Positions 1 to 11,365 of a DNA stretch of 64,000 nt are shown in pieces; position 1 is the stretch's first letter; each line of letters starts with the position of its first letter. Source of the DNA: Karalla daura (Eukaryota; Chordata; Actinopteri; Chaetodontiformes; Leiognathidae); NCBI GenBank assembly GCA_029224185.1, contig CM055191.1:25042305-25106304 (forward strand). The letters are read 5' to 3'. Below the pieces are notes generated by a model that was not told where the DNA came from, did not search any database, and worked only from the letters and a program-made list of their open reading frames with translations. The translations under genes were made by a program, and so were the position numbers.

Positions 1-575
1 CTATTGAATAAGACTGTATATAGCAATGCACATGAATTCATATACAATATAGTCTATATAATTTAATATAGTTTAATATAGTCTAATGTAGTTTAATTAA
101 TATGCAGATGCAAATAAGAGACTATTTGAGATTTGACAGAAGATGGCAGTGTGGTTCCATGAAAGAGGTATTGATTGAAGCAGAAAGTTCACAGTTTGGC
201 TATAGGTAGGCTCAAGGCTGGCACAAGCTTCCGCGACTACGCAGCACACGGCGCGGCGACCATACTTCTGCGACCGTTCTTTCGAGCTCTGTAATGTTCT
301 TGGCCACCACAAGGGGGGCGTACCAATCTATACACAGGCCTGTCCTGCCCCCGGAGTACACGAAGGAGAACGAGATGTAAACAACTCTGATCCTAGTATT
401 GTGTTGTCACCTGTCCCGGTTTTCACGGACTGTCCCGGGTCAAAAAAAACATTCAATTCTCTCGGGACACTGAATGTCCCGGAAGAATCGTCCCTGAACG
501 TTTGTATTTCTGTGTATTTGTCTGTATCCTATGTACGCAGATATGCCGCTAAATACAGCGCGCGGATGAACCACT

Positions 576-606
<31 letters not shown>

Positions 607-990
607 AGACACAGGTAACAACTCTATCGGTGGCATAAACGCTCCTCCCGCCCTAGCGTCTGTGCTATCTCACGCTGTGAGTTTGCACAGTGGAAACCGT
701 CTTTGTACTCTGTCGGGGCTGTATTATGGAGGTGGGTGAAGCGGCAGACTTCCTTAACAAGTCTTTCATCTGAAGGCTCTTCCTGGTTGTCGACGGGGCT
801 TTAACCCCCGGACTCCACCTACTGGTGTGGCGAGTTCGACAGGGTGCATGCGCGACCGACGTGACCAAAGCCGCGAGGTCTCAACTTTTGAGCTACGCAA
901 AACGGGCTGCGCGGCCAAGCGGCAGAGCTTGTGCCGGAAGCTTGTGCCGGCCTTTAGGAAGATGAAAATCACATCATTCAACTCAGAAAC
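1..990. other. Non-coding flank, no gene recognised
   Basis: No gene can be supported here. The stretch starts with AT-rich DNA, has a (TG)n run at 581-606, and at about 404-490 repeats CTGTCCCGG/CGGGACA-type blocks. Those blocks resemble the gggacac...ggtcaccctag ends seen near 26145 and 54838, so this may be a remnant of the same transposon-end family. The short ORFs have no recognisable protein content. Confidence 0.5.
581..606. repeat. (TG)n microsatellite
   Basis: An uninterrupted TG dinucleotide run of 26 bases. Confidence 0.9.
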
Positions 991-991
991 A

Positions 992-1021
992 GGGTTAGGG
1001 TTAGGGTTAGGGTTAGGGTTA
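992..1021 (+). repeat. Interstitial telomere-like repeat (GGGTTA)5
   Basis: Five uninterrupted copies of the vertebrate telomere hexamer GGGTTA lie inside ordinary sequence about 80 bp before an LTR remnant. Short interstitial telomeric tracts are common in vertebrate chromosomes. This one is too short to suggest a chromosome end or fusion by itself. Confidence 0.85.
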
Positions 1022-1081
1022 AAGATAAACACAGTTATGACATTAAACCATACATAGAATACCGTAGTGACCATGCAGTAA

Positions 1082-1374
1082 TGTTGTTGTAATGTGTTCT
1101 GTGTTCTGGATGCTGTGATTTCCGATTGTCTGTGGGTGTGTATGAAGTGGACAGGTGTGTGATTGGATGAGGAAGGAAGAGGGCGGGTGGTTGTGTGTGA
1201 AAATGGAGAGAGTTGAGAGAGAATACGGAAGCCTTACACAGCGTTGTTTTAGTTGTTTTTTCCTGTTGTTTTGGCGTAGTTACGGCCGACAGTAACTGTT
1301 ATAGTCCTTAAATAAAGAAAGGTGAGACCAACCCTTGTTTATTCTATTATCCGGACGTCCGGTTGGATGCTACA
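1082..1374 (+). repeat. 5' LTR of a deleted Gypsy-type element
   Basis: The segment runs from a TG start to a TACA end and is followed at once by TTGGTGTCAGAAGT, a primer-binding-site-like start of the internal region. Its later part (ACAGTAACTGTTATAGTC, then GGTGAGACCAACCCTTG) reappears at about 2214-2335, as expected for paired LTRs. An AATAAA lies near 1313. The 5' boundary is approximate. Confidence 0.7.
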
Positions 1375-1439
1375 TTGGTGTCAGAAGTAAAAGTGTTTGA
1401 CTAGCTACCCCCAGCATTGTCGGCTCGCAATATGGAAGC

Positions 1440-1892
1440 GTGGCGGGAAGAGGCCACCTGTCCAAGAGTTGGTGGAGAGGTGGAGAGGACATCAGGATGT
1501 CAGCCATCAGGATGTCAGCCATTCAGTCCCAGCACCGAGAAGAGTGCCAGCGGGAGATCGCACGCCGAGATGTTAACAAAGAGGTGAACCTCCGTAGTCT
1601 GCAAGAGGCACTGGAACTGACCTTAAAGAGGGAGTTCCTGGGTGAGGCTTCAAAGAGCAACTGTGCTGGGGGGAACCCTGTTGTGAGGGCTGTGGTGCAG
1701 GACAGTCCGGGCCAAGAGAATCTGGTGTGGGCAGATGAGTTGACTGAACTTATCCATGCTGTGTCGCTGCAATCACAGCAGAGCAGCACCTGTCCTCGCC
1801 GAGGCACTCCTGTGTGTTATGGCCAGCCCGGCCATATCAGCGTGCAGCCCAAGCAGGTTGGTGTTCAGGGAAACACACCGGGGTATGTGTAA
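1440..1892 (+). pseudogene. Gag remnant of a Ty3/Gypsy-like LTR retrotransposon
   Basis: This 150-codon reading frame starts about 65 bp after the 5' LTR. Its centre is polar and helix-rich (around EVNLRSLQEALELTLKREF), and its end carries a zinc-knuckle-like relic, CYGQPGHIS, the usual end of a retrotransposon Gag. Gag coats the element RNA and forms the intracellular particle. The frame is far shorter than a complete Gag and has an in-frame duplication of IRMSAI near the start. I read it as a decayed, internally deleted gene. Placement in Ty3/Gypsy rests on the gag-protease order and the LTR context. Confidence 0.6.
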
Positions 1893-2035
1893 AGGGGACC
1901 ATGCAGAGCCCTTTCGCTGTGTCCCACTTTACCTTGCCTCCTCGGAACAGAACCCAGCTGTATGGATGGGGGAGTGAGGTTCCACTTTCCCCAGAAGCAG
2001 ATGACAATGCAATTAATTAGGACAATGCAATTAAT

Positions 2036-2257
2036 GTGCAACGGTGGCGGGCTCACATGGGAGGTTTTTGCCATTTCCCCATCACCCTGGCAGGTGCTCC
2101 ATGCATAGCCCTTGTCGACATCATCTCCACAGCAATGCTGATGAGACCTTACGTGATACCAGCAGGGATGCAGTTGGAACCTACTGTGGTAAAGCTGCTA
2201 ACAGTGACTGCGGGTGGACAGGGGTGTGATTGGATGAGGAAGCAAGGGGGCGGTTAA
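2036..2257 (+). pseudogene. Retrotransposon aspartyl protease remnant
   Basis: The frame reads PITLAGAPCIALVDIISTA, then a segment matching the MVRPDVIPAGTQLEPT-like part of fish Gypsy proteases. The catalytic D-T/S-G motif is degenerate: LVD is kept but the following T-G-S reads I-I-S, so the enzyme would be inactive. The protease would cleave Gag-Pol within the particle. Immediately downstream the sequence jumps into the 3' LTR, so reverse transcriptase and integrase are missing, which points to a large internal deletion. Confidence 0.6.
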
Positions 2258-2340
2258 CGTTGTTTTTCCCTGACAGTAACTGTTATAGTCTTTAAATTAA
2301 GGTGAGACCAACCCTTGTTTATTCTCATTCTCACAGCACA
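2214..2340 (+). repeat. Partial 3' LTR paired with 1082-1374
   Basis: The stretch GGACAGGGGTGTGATTGGAT through the polyadenylation-like AAATTAAGGTGAGACCAACCC matches the 5' LTR with small indels. About half of the LTR is missing. No clear target-site duplication was found, so the outer boundary is uncertain. Confidence 0.65.
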
Positions 2341-3580
2341 TTTCCAAAAACCTCTTCAGAGTAAGAAGAGGTTGCATCTGGTCCCCTTCTAAGCAGGAAA
2401 GAGAAGTCGTTGAAAAAATGCTCCTGAGTGTAGCTGTGAGTTCTGTTTAATCTTTGGTTGACAGTTTTGTTACCTGAGGTTGAAAGAGAGGAACCCAAAA
2501 TGTAACTGAAGTGTTGGTCCCAAATTCTTGAGAGTAGGCAGTTTTGTTTAGTCTCTATGATGGACAGTTTGATTACAGGATGTGTCTTCTGCCCACAGTC
2601 TACTTGGCTTCACTTTTGCTTCTTCTCCCTTTCCTCCCGTTATGCACTTTTGCATAACTCGACCTCCATCTGTGACTCGAACCTTCCTGCTCCTCTGCAC
2701 TCCCTGAACAACCTGCCTCTCAGTTTTACCCTGGTCTTCTGACTTTCTCAGTGAGTTTTGTCCTTGTTTCACTCCAGAAGCAAACCAGAAGAACTGGAGT
2801 GGAAGTGGCTTGCTAGCCTGCTGGCAGAGCAGCTGCAAACTTTCTATTGCACAACTCTCACGTGGAACTCTTGTTAATAAAACTTCCTGCCACCAAGCAA
2901 AGCAACCAATTGCAATTGGGTCCAGAACTTCCAATGTGGTAGTACAAACTGGCCAAATATCAGACCCAGCCCACAACGCACTTCCTTCAGACTAGCTTGG
3001 CCATGTTCAGCCGCAGCTAGCAGCTATCACCGAGCAGCTGCAGTGCCTCAGGATTGCTCAACCTGCCTCTCACCTTAGCCAGCATCCTCACCTACTCAAG
3101 GGGCTTCTTCCAGAACAGCCAATTAGATAGGGTTGAGTATGCACACAATACGTTGGTTTGTTCATCTACTGGGACCTTCAGTCATTGAATGTGGCCACAC
3201 AAGAAAGTGTACGACTGAATGCCTCACACACTTCACACAAACCTCACCACTGCTGTTCTGCATAAGCCTGAATCCCCTCAGTGAGATCATCACATCATTT
3301 AACACTTTTAAACAACATAAAATTGTGTTCTGTGGTATTGTAATAATTTAATGCCAGTATTAAAAAGTTGATTGATTCTTAGACATAAACACTTTTTACA
3401 TCTAAGACAAGTTTTGCTGTATTTCTGTAACAGGTTAGCAGCAGGTGAGCCATTTCCTCTGCTGCTGCACTGCTGGGCCACTGATGCTAATATCCAAAGA
3501 CGTTAGGGGCAAGATGAGCCGATATGAGCTGAGAAAATCCAAAAGTTTTTCCCCAAAACATGATGATGAAACACATTCAC
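2341..3580. other. Unassigned non-coding stretch
   Basis: I see no gene or recognisable mobile-element protein here. The ORFs are short and lack coding character. Confidence 0.4.
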
Positions 3581-3589
3581 ACTCAAAAT

Positions 3590-4340
3590 AAGAGAAACGT
3601 GTTTATTAGAGTCCAAGCAACAAAGTTGCGAGAACCCTCTTAAAACTGTAGTGTTTCTGTGTAGCAAACGAAGAATGCATTTTGGTGGGGCTGGACATTC
3701 TTAAAAAATGCACCATTTTTGGCATGCACATTGGGATCATCCAAAAATGTTATATTTCAAAGTCATTCAAAATGCATGGGGCAAAATTGCGCAATAGCGC
3801 CACCTAGACATTTTCAAATGGTGAGCCCCGCATCTGAGTTTCGCCTAAATGCATGAAACTTGGTGGGTTTATAAAACATACTGAGGCACACTAAAAAATC
3901 CTCTTGAAGCCCCGGCCACAGGAAGTTGGCCATTTTGACTTGTTTTCTCCTTTTGCTGTTCCTAGGGCTTTTACCTTATTGGCGTCAAATAAGGTACAGA
4001 TCATCCAGAGACCATGGTGACCAACACTCGTCAAAATAATTTTTTTAGGTCAAAGGGCGTGGTTGCTAGGATGTGTCAAAATCTGGTGATTTTTTTTTTA
4101 TGCTCTCATGCCTACATACATGGCACCTTGAAACTTGCAGGACATGATGAGGGCTCTATCCTAAATAGCCTGATATATTAACTTCCCACCTCATTCATGG
4201 CAATCCCCAGTGGTGACAGAAAGTGTCCATGTTTTATACTTACATATAGTAATCCTACATACTTCATTCCACTTGTAATACATGCAGACCAATTTGATAG
4301 GCCTTGTCAATGGGCGTTGCTAAATGTCTCTATAGTGCCA
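3590..4340 (+). repeat. Dispersed repeat family R1, copy 1
   Basis: Segments such as AACAAAGTTGCGAGAACCC, CCAGAGACCATGGTGACCAA and GCTAGGATGTGTCAAAATCT recur in a reverse-strand copy at about 48060-49110 and a + copy at about 57740-59110. No protein is encoded. The family is probably a non-autonomous transposable element of teleosts. I could not place its superfamily or exact ends. Confidence 0.65.
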
Positions 4341-4439
4341 AGTTGAAATTAAAAAAAATCCCTCCCCGTAAAGCTTTTTGTGGAGTAGAGATGAAAATCC
4401 GTAGGCCTCTAGAGTTTGTCCAGATGCAAATAATAAATA

Positions 4440-4700
4440 ATCAATAAATTTGCAAATAATTCCATGGTTACTATGAATTCAGAGTTTAAAGAAATGAATG
4501 AATATTGGTGAGGTCATTTGGCTGACAGGGGAGCCTCACTGAAGTGGGAGCGCGAGTCAGATTAATTGGACAAATAGATTTTGTTTACCTTGTTAGTATG
4601 GCTGTGTTATTCTCTGATATCCAGAATGGATCGTATGAATCAGTGGAAGTGTTGAGGAGGACAGAGGTGAAAAGTTATATCCGTTACTCATTCCCCCTCA
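4440..4700 (+). repeat. Dispersed repeat family R2, copy 1
   Basis: From GCAAATAATTCCATGG through GACAGGGGAGCCTCAC to GGTGAAAAGTTATATCCGT this block is highly similar to 30728-30965. No coding capacity is visible. It is a dispersed repeat of unknown class. Confidence 0.7.
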
Positions 4701-4783
4701 TTTTTTTCCTGCCAGGCTTGGACTCAACAGCCCAACTGTCTTGCTCCTGTCTGAGTAAAGCCTCAGGACTGTATGGGGGTTTA

Positions 4784-4825
4784 GATATGTTAGACCATGT
4801 TGCATGCGACATGGTCTATCATATC
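4784..4825. repeat. Inverted repeat (hairpin), 17-bp arms
   Basis: The arms at 4784-4800 and 4809-4825 are reverse complements with one mismatch, separated by an 8-base loop (TGCATGCG) that is itself nearly palindromic. Function unknown. Confidence 0.75.
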
Positions 4826-5119
4826 TGATCTATCATATGTCCAGTGAAAATAGTTTTTCAGGGTGCACTCTGAAAAGCTATTTTCGCGCTTCTCATGATT
4901 GACTCATGTGGCTCTGACATAAGAAAACGTATTGCAAAGTTTCAAAAGTTATTTGTATGCTTTGCCATGTGTATTAGTCACAGTGAGGTTAGTCAGGCAT
5001 GTGAAAATCTGGCCGAGTGTTGACTTTTATGTCCTGGGCCGTGCAGTCTGCGTGTAGTCATAATAAGGGAGAAGTTAAGAAAACGGGTGAGGAGATATCT
5101 ATCGGGACCGCCACTGGCA

Positions 5120-5780
5120 GTCGCACGCACACACGCACGCACGCACGCGTGCGGCCTTTAATGTATGCGTGGGCGACGTTTTGCTGTCGAAGAGAGTCTG
5201 GAATACCGGGAACACAGGGGAGGCAGTGGGGAGAGTCAGATCAGAGAGACCGGCTTGAGGAGAGGCTGCCGATTCGGCTGCTCCTAGTGGCGACCGTCGG
5301 CGGGAGGAGCCACTGCCGACGCTGCTGCCACTGAACCCCCCCGCCCCCCGCCCCTTTTAACTCCCTTTCTCGCTCGCTTTCTCTCACTCTCCTCACTATT
5401 CATCTCTGACTTAAGGTGGATTTCTTAACGCCCTGCTCTGCCTAACATGGATGCCCAGCCACCACCAGCGCAACCAGTTCCATGGTCCTCCTCTCCAGCT
5501 GAGTCGTAGGCCTGTCTCTCTCCCCTGTCTTTCCCCTATTCCTCTCCCTTGGCTCCTCATCCCCTCCTTCTTGGCGCAGTGAGCCGGAGACTCAGAGCTT
5601 TACAGCCGGATGGATGCGGAGTGACCGCAGCGCTCTCCGCGGCTGCTAAACATGCCATGATACGCCTGCTCATGATACGGCTGACAGGAGCAAATAGAGC
5701 GAGAGAGACGGGAGAGAGGTTTCTGGGGAATATAAGGATTCACTGAATTCAGGGAAGATCCTGTGCAGCACACAAGCACC
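5120..5780 (+). promoter_or_regulatory. grik2: GC-rich 5' region and probable 5' UTR of grik2
   Basis: The DNA before the start codon is rich in G+C and CpG compared with the AT-rich surroundings and has long pyrimidine blocks, which fits a CpG-island promoter and 5' UTR. The transcription start cannot be fixed, and an upstream non-coding exon is possible. A (CACG)n-like run lies at about 5125-5150. Confidence 0.45.
5447..5509 (+). other. Upstream ORF in the putative grik2 leader
   Basis: A 20-codon frame (MDAQPPPAQPVPW...ES) opens and closes about 270 bases before the grik2 ATG. If this part is transcribed, it could lower main-frame translation by ordinary uORF scanning effects. No peptide function is claimed. 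Confidence 0.3.
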
Positions 5781-5886
5781 ATGAAGATCGACTCCCTGCT
5801 GAGAGTGAGGTGCACAGCCAGGATCCTGCTGCTGCTCCTTCACTGTGTGGGACGTTCTCATGGGATGCCACACGTCCTGAGATTCG
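5781..5886 (+). CDS. grik2: grik2 coding exon 1 (signal peptide)
   Basis: This exon gives the initiator Met, a short basic stretch (MKIDSLLRVRCTAR), a hydrophobic core (ILLLLLHC) and the mature start HVLRFG, which is the conserved beginning of kainate receptor subunits. It is therefore the signal peptide directing the receptor into the secretory pathway. The donor is G|GTGAGC at 5887, phase 1. The glycine codon is completed by exon 2, giving RFGGIFE. The ATG is chosen because it is followed by a good signal peptide and the family length. The next exon is 47.8 kb away. The signal peptide differs from mammals, as is usual; the HVLRFG end is diagnostic of the family. Confidence 0.9.
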
Positions 5887-6239
5887 GTGAGCTTCTTCCC
5901 CCTTTCCTCCCGTCCCTGTCAAAAGTTTGCATGCAATTTTTTTTTCCAGCTGGCTCCTTGCGACTTGTTGGAGAGGACTCTTGACTGACCATAGCGGAAG
6001 TTTGGTTCCTCTCTGTGTCGGTGTTTGCAGAGCTTTTGCAGGACCAAAACTACGAGGCACAGAGGTGGGACAAAGTGAAAAAGAACTTGTTGCGATTTGA
6101 CAGGTTCAACGACTCACTTTCATGCCATACCGCACAACCTGTGTTTGTGTGTGTGTGTGTGTGTTCATGTTGCTTGTGTAACAGTGAGCTGTGTGAAAAC
6201 AGTGGCAGAGGGACAGTAATTTATATTTGATTAAGGAAC

Positions 6240-7310
6240 ATCTTTTTTCAGAAATCATTTTGAATATTTGATTTTATTGTGAAATAATATTCATTTGCCA
6301 TTTGGAGTCATGATTTACACATAAAAATTACCCATAAAGCTGTGGGGATACATTCAAATGTTTAATCAGGACATAGGAGTAGAGGATTTTGTAACCAGGA
6401 GCTGCTTCCACCGTAAATACTCCAGCCTCAATCCACATGATGTTACATCCACCTCAGTCCATCTAATGTAGAATGTCTCATCGTGTGTTGTTTTACACAC
6501 ACAATGCTACTTAGATGTAGGTAAAGATCAGTGCCTTGCCAGTGTAGCTACAGCAAAAAGCAAAACTGGCAGGGAGGTGAAAAAATGCTGCACATGCCAC
6601 ACTGTCTATTTTTTCTATGATATAAAAAGATTTGGATTTAGATTTAGATTTTTTTTATAGTAAGACCACAAAAATACAGATTGTGTTCTAAAAAACACAC
6701 TCGTAATTTGTAATTTTCTCAATATAAGTTACATGAGTTACAAGATCCCACGGCTCTTCTATTTGCCTAAAAGAAAAGAACATCAGTACTTAGAGCCACA
6801 ATTCACACTTTATAAATGAAGATTGTTACTGTGCAGGTTGATTTTTATGCTGATAGATCAATAGGATGTAATTGGTGCTTGAATAGCTGTAGATGGGATG
6901 ACCCAGTGCCTGTGTCCAACATCCCATCATGCACTCCCAGCTTCATTGTCTAGATATGTGAGCAACACTTAGTGACAGTAAATGAACAGTAAGTATCTGT
7001 ATCTGACATTTCCTTATCCTGTCTACTTTGGCCGAGTTTTCCTTCATCCATTGTCCTTCAAGAATTAACTGTAGAGTCTGAAATTCAGTATTGAATGGTG
7101 TGGTCCCATTACATTGATGTTTTTAACTTCATTTTTAACTGTCCATCTTACTCTGTTAACCTGCTTTGGAACAAAATGATTCTAACTATCTCATATACAT
7201 GTGTGTGTGTGTGAGTGTGAGCACAGAAACAATTGGTTGAGTTTCAAAAAAATGTATCTAGTTTTAAATGTTTTTTCTTTTTTCTGTAGTTGCATTTATT
7301 AACCATATAA
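6240..7310. other. grik2 intron 1, unassigned
   Basis: AT-rich intronic DNA with no supported gene. A short TG run lies at about 7200-7215. Confidence 0.4.
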
Positions 7311-7319
7311 ACATGACCA

Positions 7320-7640
7320 GGTCCAGGGTAGTGCAGTGGTTAGTGCCTCTGTGTTGTGTGTGCCTCACTGCAAGGTTGTGGGCTGCTGGTCATTTCTGTG
7401 GGGAGTTTTCATGTTCTCTTTGCATGTGTGCAAAGGTGTTGTCCAGGTACTCATGTTTCCTCCCACAGTCACATGCATTAAGGTTGGAGACTCTAAATAT
7501 GGTATGGATGAAAGATTGAATGGTGTGTATGCGATGGACTAGTGACTTGTCCAGGGTGCATTCCCTACCTCTGTCTCATGTGAGCTGGAGATACAGTAGG
7601 CACCAACATAACCCCGCAACACTAGTGGACACAAAGTGGG
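7320..7640 (+). repeat. tRNA-SINE-like teleost repeat, copy 1
   Basis: The order GTAGTGCAGTGGTTAGTGCC, CTGTGGGGAGTTTTCATGTT, TTTCCTCCCACAGTC, GGTTGGAGACTCTAAAT, ATGGACTAGTGACTTGTCCA and GAGCTGGAGATA is that of a very common fish repeat with a tRNA-like head. Copies on the opposite strand and partial copies follow at 10340-10790. Such elements are transcribed by RNA polymerase III and mobilised by LINE enzymes. The family name is not assigned. Confidence 0.65.
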
Positions 7641-7649
7641 TGAGAAGAT

Positions 7650-8430
7650 GTGATCATGAGAAACATCTTAATGTTAAACTGAATGACTGACTAGTTTACT
7701 CGAGTAATGCATGTCTAGCTTCATTCCTAAAGTTTCCTCATGAGCTGAACTTCAGAATGGTGAGGTCAGGAATTTGGATTACTGGTGTGAAGGAGAAGCT
7801 ATATCCAGGGTCACAGTCACAGCATGAGCTTTCTGAGGAAGGAGGTTTACTGCTTTAGAAAACTACTATCATCCAAAAAGTTTAGTTCAAGGAATGGTCC
7901 AATCAGTATGGGAAAACATGGATTAAATACCACATTTTTCATCAGTTACATGTCATGGTCACCCAAAAGAGAAGAACTTTAATTATGTATCTATAAATGC
8001 ACCAATTTACAGCAGCTCTTTCCATTTCTGTGTGATCTCCATGGAGCAGAGCCTGACTCAGGCATGTCGGCACTGGCTGCTGAGCTTGGCATTCGTATGA
8101 AGGTCAGCATCTAATGGGGTGGACAGGCTAAATGTTGCAGGTTGAGGCTAGAAAAACACCCTCTTTAGAAAATAACTCTCTTTTAAAATGCTGCCTGCTA
8201 ATAGCTGAACTAAAAAGTTCACCTCCTCCTCCAGGCTCCAGCGTCTGCTATTCTGGCCACTTGCAAATAAGGTAAATAGCAAAGAAATGTTAGTAGCTTA
8301 TACGCAATGTGTGGCGAAGCCAATGGTCACTGAAATGGCAGGGCTGAACTAGGAATTGATAAACACACATATACATTCATCAATATGGTCCCCTGTTCTT
8401 GCTTGGTTGCTTGGTTAATGGATGTATGTG
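7650..8430. other. grik2 intron 1, unassigned
   Basis: No gene or clear mobile element is visible. Confidence 0.35.
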
Positions 8431-8439
8431 GAGGTGGAG

Positions 8440-9780
8440 GGGGTTTTTTTTATATAGTTTTCTTTATTGGAAGCATTCTCACAGTTGCCAGACAATACAA
8501 TATGATCAAGAGGACTCCGAACCTATAATTTTTTTTCGCTCCCCCCTTTTATTCCTCTCACATTTACACCCCATCCAAGGAAAACAGTTGTAGGTGCAAC
8601 AAATAATTCTTAAAAATAAATAAGGAAATAATGTAGACAGGCAAATGAGATAAAGAATGTTTACACATCACTATAAAAGAAAAAAAAAAGGAAATAAAAT
8701 AAAAAAGGAAATAAATGGGGATGGGGGGGTGGGGGGGGTCAGTCATCACAACCAGGCAGAGAAGTCAAGGAGTCAATATATTTTAGGAGCGGTCTCTAAG
8801 TTTTTCAAAATGAACTAAGGGCCCCTTGAAGGAAAATCTGAGCTTTTCAAGTTTAATAGACAATAACACCTCTTTCACCCACCTGCTGTGAGATGGAGGT
8901 TGAGGGAGCTTCCAATAAAAACGTATTAGTCGCCTAGCCAACAGGATGGTGAAGGCAAGGACAGCATTGTTTTAGAGGTAGGAGGCTGCAAGGGGGAACC
9001 AAAAGGGGCCAAAAAAGGATCAGAAGAGATACTAGTGTTATAAGCTCTCCTCAAAATGACGAAGATTTTAGACCAAAATGTGGCAAGCTTGGGGCAAGAC
9101 CAAAACATATGAGAATGGTTGGCTGGAGACTGATGCCACCTGTTACACGAGTCAGTTATATTGGGAAACATATGTGATAGCCAGGCATTAGTTTAATGAA
9201 CCCTGTGTACAACTTTACACTGCAAGTGGCCGTGCTGTGCACAGATTGAAGAGGAGTGGACCAACCGTAAATCCCGTTGGCAGTAATCGTCAGGCAGTGT
9301 GCCCCCAAGCTCTAGCTCCCAGGAATCCTTGGGATTGAATGCTGGGGTGTCAATTTCAGAATTAATAAGGCTGTAGATACACAAGATTAAGTGCCAATAA
9401 TGAGTCTATCAAAGTTTCTGGGGGTCGACGAGGGAATTTGGGGTTCTGGTTCCGAATAAAATGCCTTGCCTGAAAGAAACAAAATAGATGCGATTTAGGT
9501 AGATCAAATTTTGTTGAAAGCTCAGAAAAGGACATGAGTGTTCCTTGGTTGCAAAGGTCCCTAAGTTTGGTTATCCCTTTATCAGACCAAGTCTGAAAGG
9601 CAAAGTCAGTGCAAGAGGGCAGAAATAAGTGATTATTCACAATAGGGGTGAGGTCTGAGGCTCCTTGGAGGCCCAAGCTTTTCTTAAATTGAATCCAGAT
9701 TTTAACAGAGTTGTTTGCCACAGGGTTTGGGGTAGGACACGGGAACCAAAGTTAGAGTCCAACCACAGTTGGACACTAAA
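8440..9780 (-). mobile_element. 3' end of an L1-clade LINE
   Basis: Read on the - strand, three frames (9721-9362, 9384-9193, 9171-8926) give the C-terminal part of an L1/Tx1-type ORF2. One segment has the spacing of the terminal zinc-knuckle region, SHMFWSCPKLATFW, with the upstream CDRC-like pair reading C-N-R-W. The element would encode endonuclease and reverse transcriptase but is 5'-truncated before the catalytic palm, and stops and frameshifts separate the frames. The 3' side ends in AT-rich DNA with an AATAAA near 8470 on the - strand. A dead insertion, typical of target-primed reverse transcription. Confidence 0.7.
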
Positions 9781-9789
9781 AAACAACTC

Positions 9790-10470
<681 letters not shown>

Positions 10471-10539
10471 GATGCTGCATGGATCGATGTAGATGATTTT
10501 TTTTCCACGTTTCACTTAATCCATAAACATCTAACCCAC

Positions 10540-10790
10540 TTTGTACCTAATGGTGTCACAGGGTACGCTAGAATTTAATCCAACATGCACAGGGCAAATG
10601 CAGGCAATACACTGGACAGGTCACTGGTCTATCACAGGTTACACACACCATTTACTTTCACACCTAGAGGCAATTGAGCATCTCCAACTGACCTAAACAT
10701 ATAAGTTTGAATTGGGAGAGGAATTTGGAGTACCTGGAAAAACATAGACAGGTCAGACTGGGATGCAAAGAGGCAGTCTTTTTTTGCTGT
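10540..10790 (-). repeat. tRNA-SINE-like repeat, reverse-strand copy
   Basis: On the - strand the order CCAGGTACTCCAAATTCCTC, GGAGATGCTCAATTGCC, ATAGACCAGTGACCTGTCCA and CAAAGTGGGTTAGATG parallels 7440-7640. It is diverged and lacks the head. Confidence 0.6.
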
Positions 10791-11274
10791 GGCCTGCTTC
10801 AATTCCTGCGGTGCTGTGTTTTTGTTGTAATTTTTAGCTCTAGTAGATGACCTGCTCTAGCAGGTCTAGCATTATCCTAGTGGATCACTAGTCCTTTCAA
10901 TAACTAGTTCAACAATTTTGTAATCACTCAAGTAATGAAATGAGGACTATTAATTTAACTATTCAGTATAGTCCATTTTGACTAATATGACAAAGCAAAT
11001 GGTAATATAATAAAACAGCAGAGAATTCGATGACAGCAATTGATACATGTCCAAAAGCATTTGCAATTTGTTCAGTGGAATGAGAAACTAGTACAATGGT
11101 TCTGAGAACTTTCATTTTTTTTCTGAGAAAAGTTAAATGATTCCAGAGTAGAAAAGAGGAAGAGCCGGGTTGAGGGATGGAGTCCAACTCAGCATCTATG
11201 GAATCTGGGATGGAAACAAAGCACAAACACTCCATATGTTAGTCCTGCATAATCACGGAATAAGAAAAGAGAGG

Positions 11275-11315
11275 GGGAAGTGGAGGAGGAGGAGGAGGAG
11301 GAAGAGGTGAAGTAC
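11275..11315. repeat. (GGA)n-rich purine tract
   Basis: A GGAGGA purine run lies just before the LINE fragment. Confidence 0.7.
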
Positions 11316-11365
11316 GGATGGGAAGAGACCAAGGGGAGGGTGAGATGAAAGAGGGAATGTGTGCC

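Noticed and set aside
5749..6060. Antisense ORF over grik2 exon 1
   Set aside because: Composition follows the complement of the signal-peptide exon; no domain, no splice pattern.
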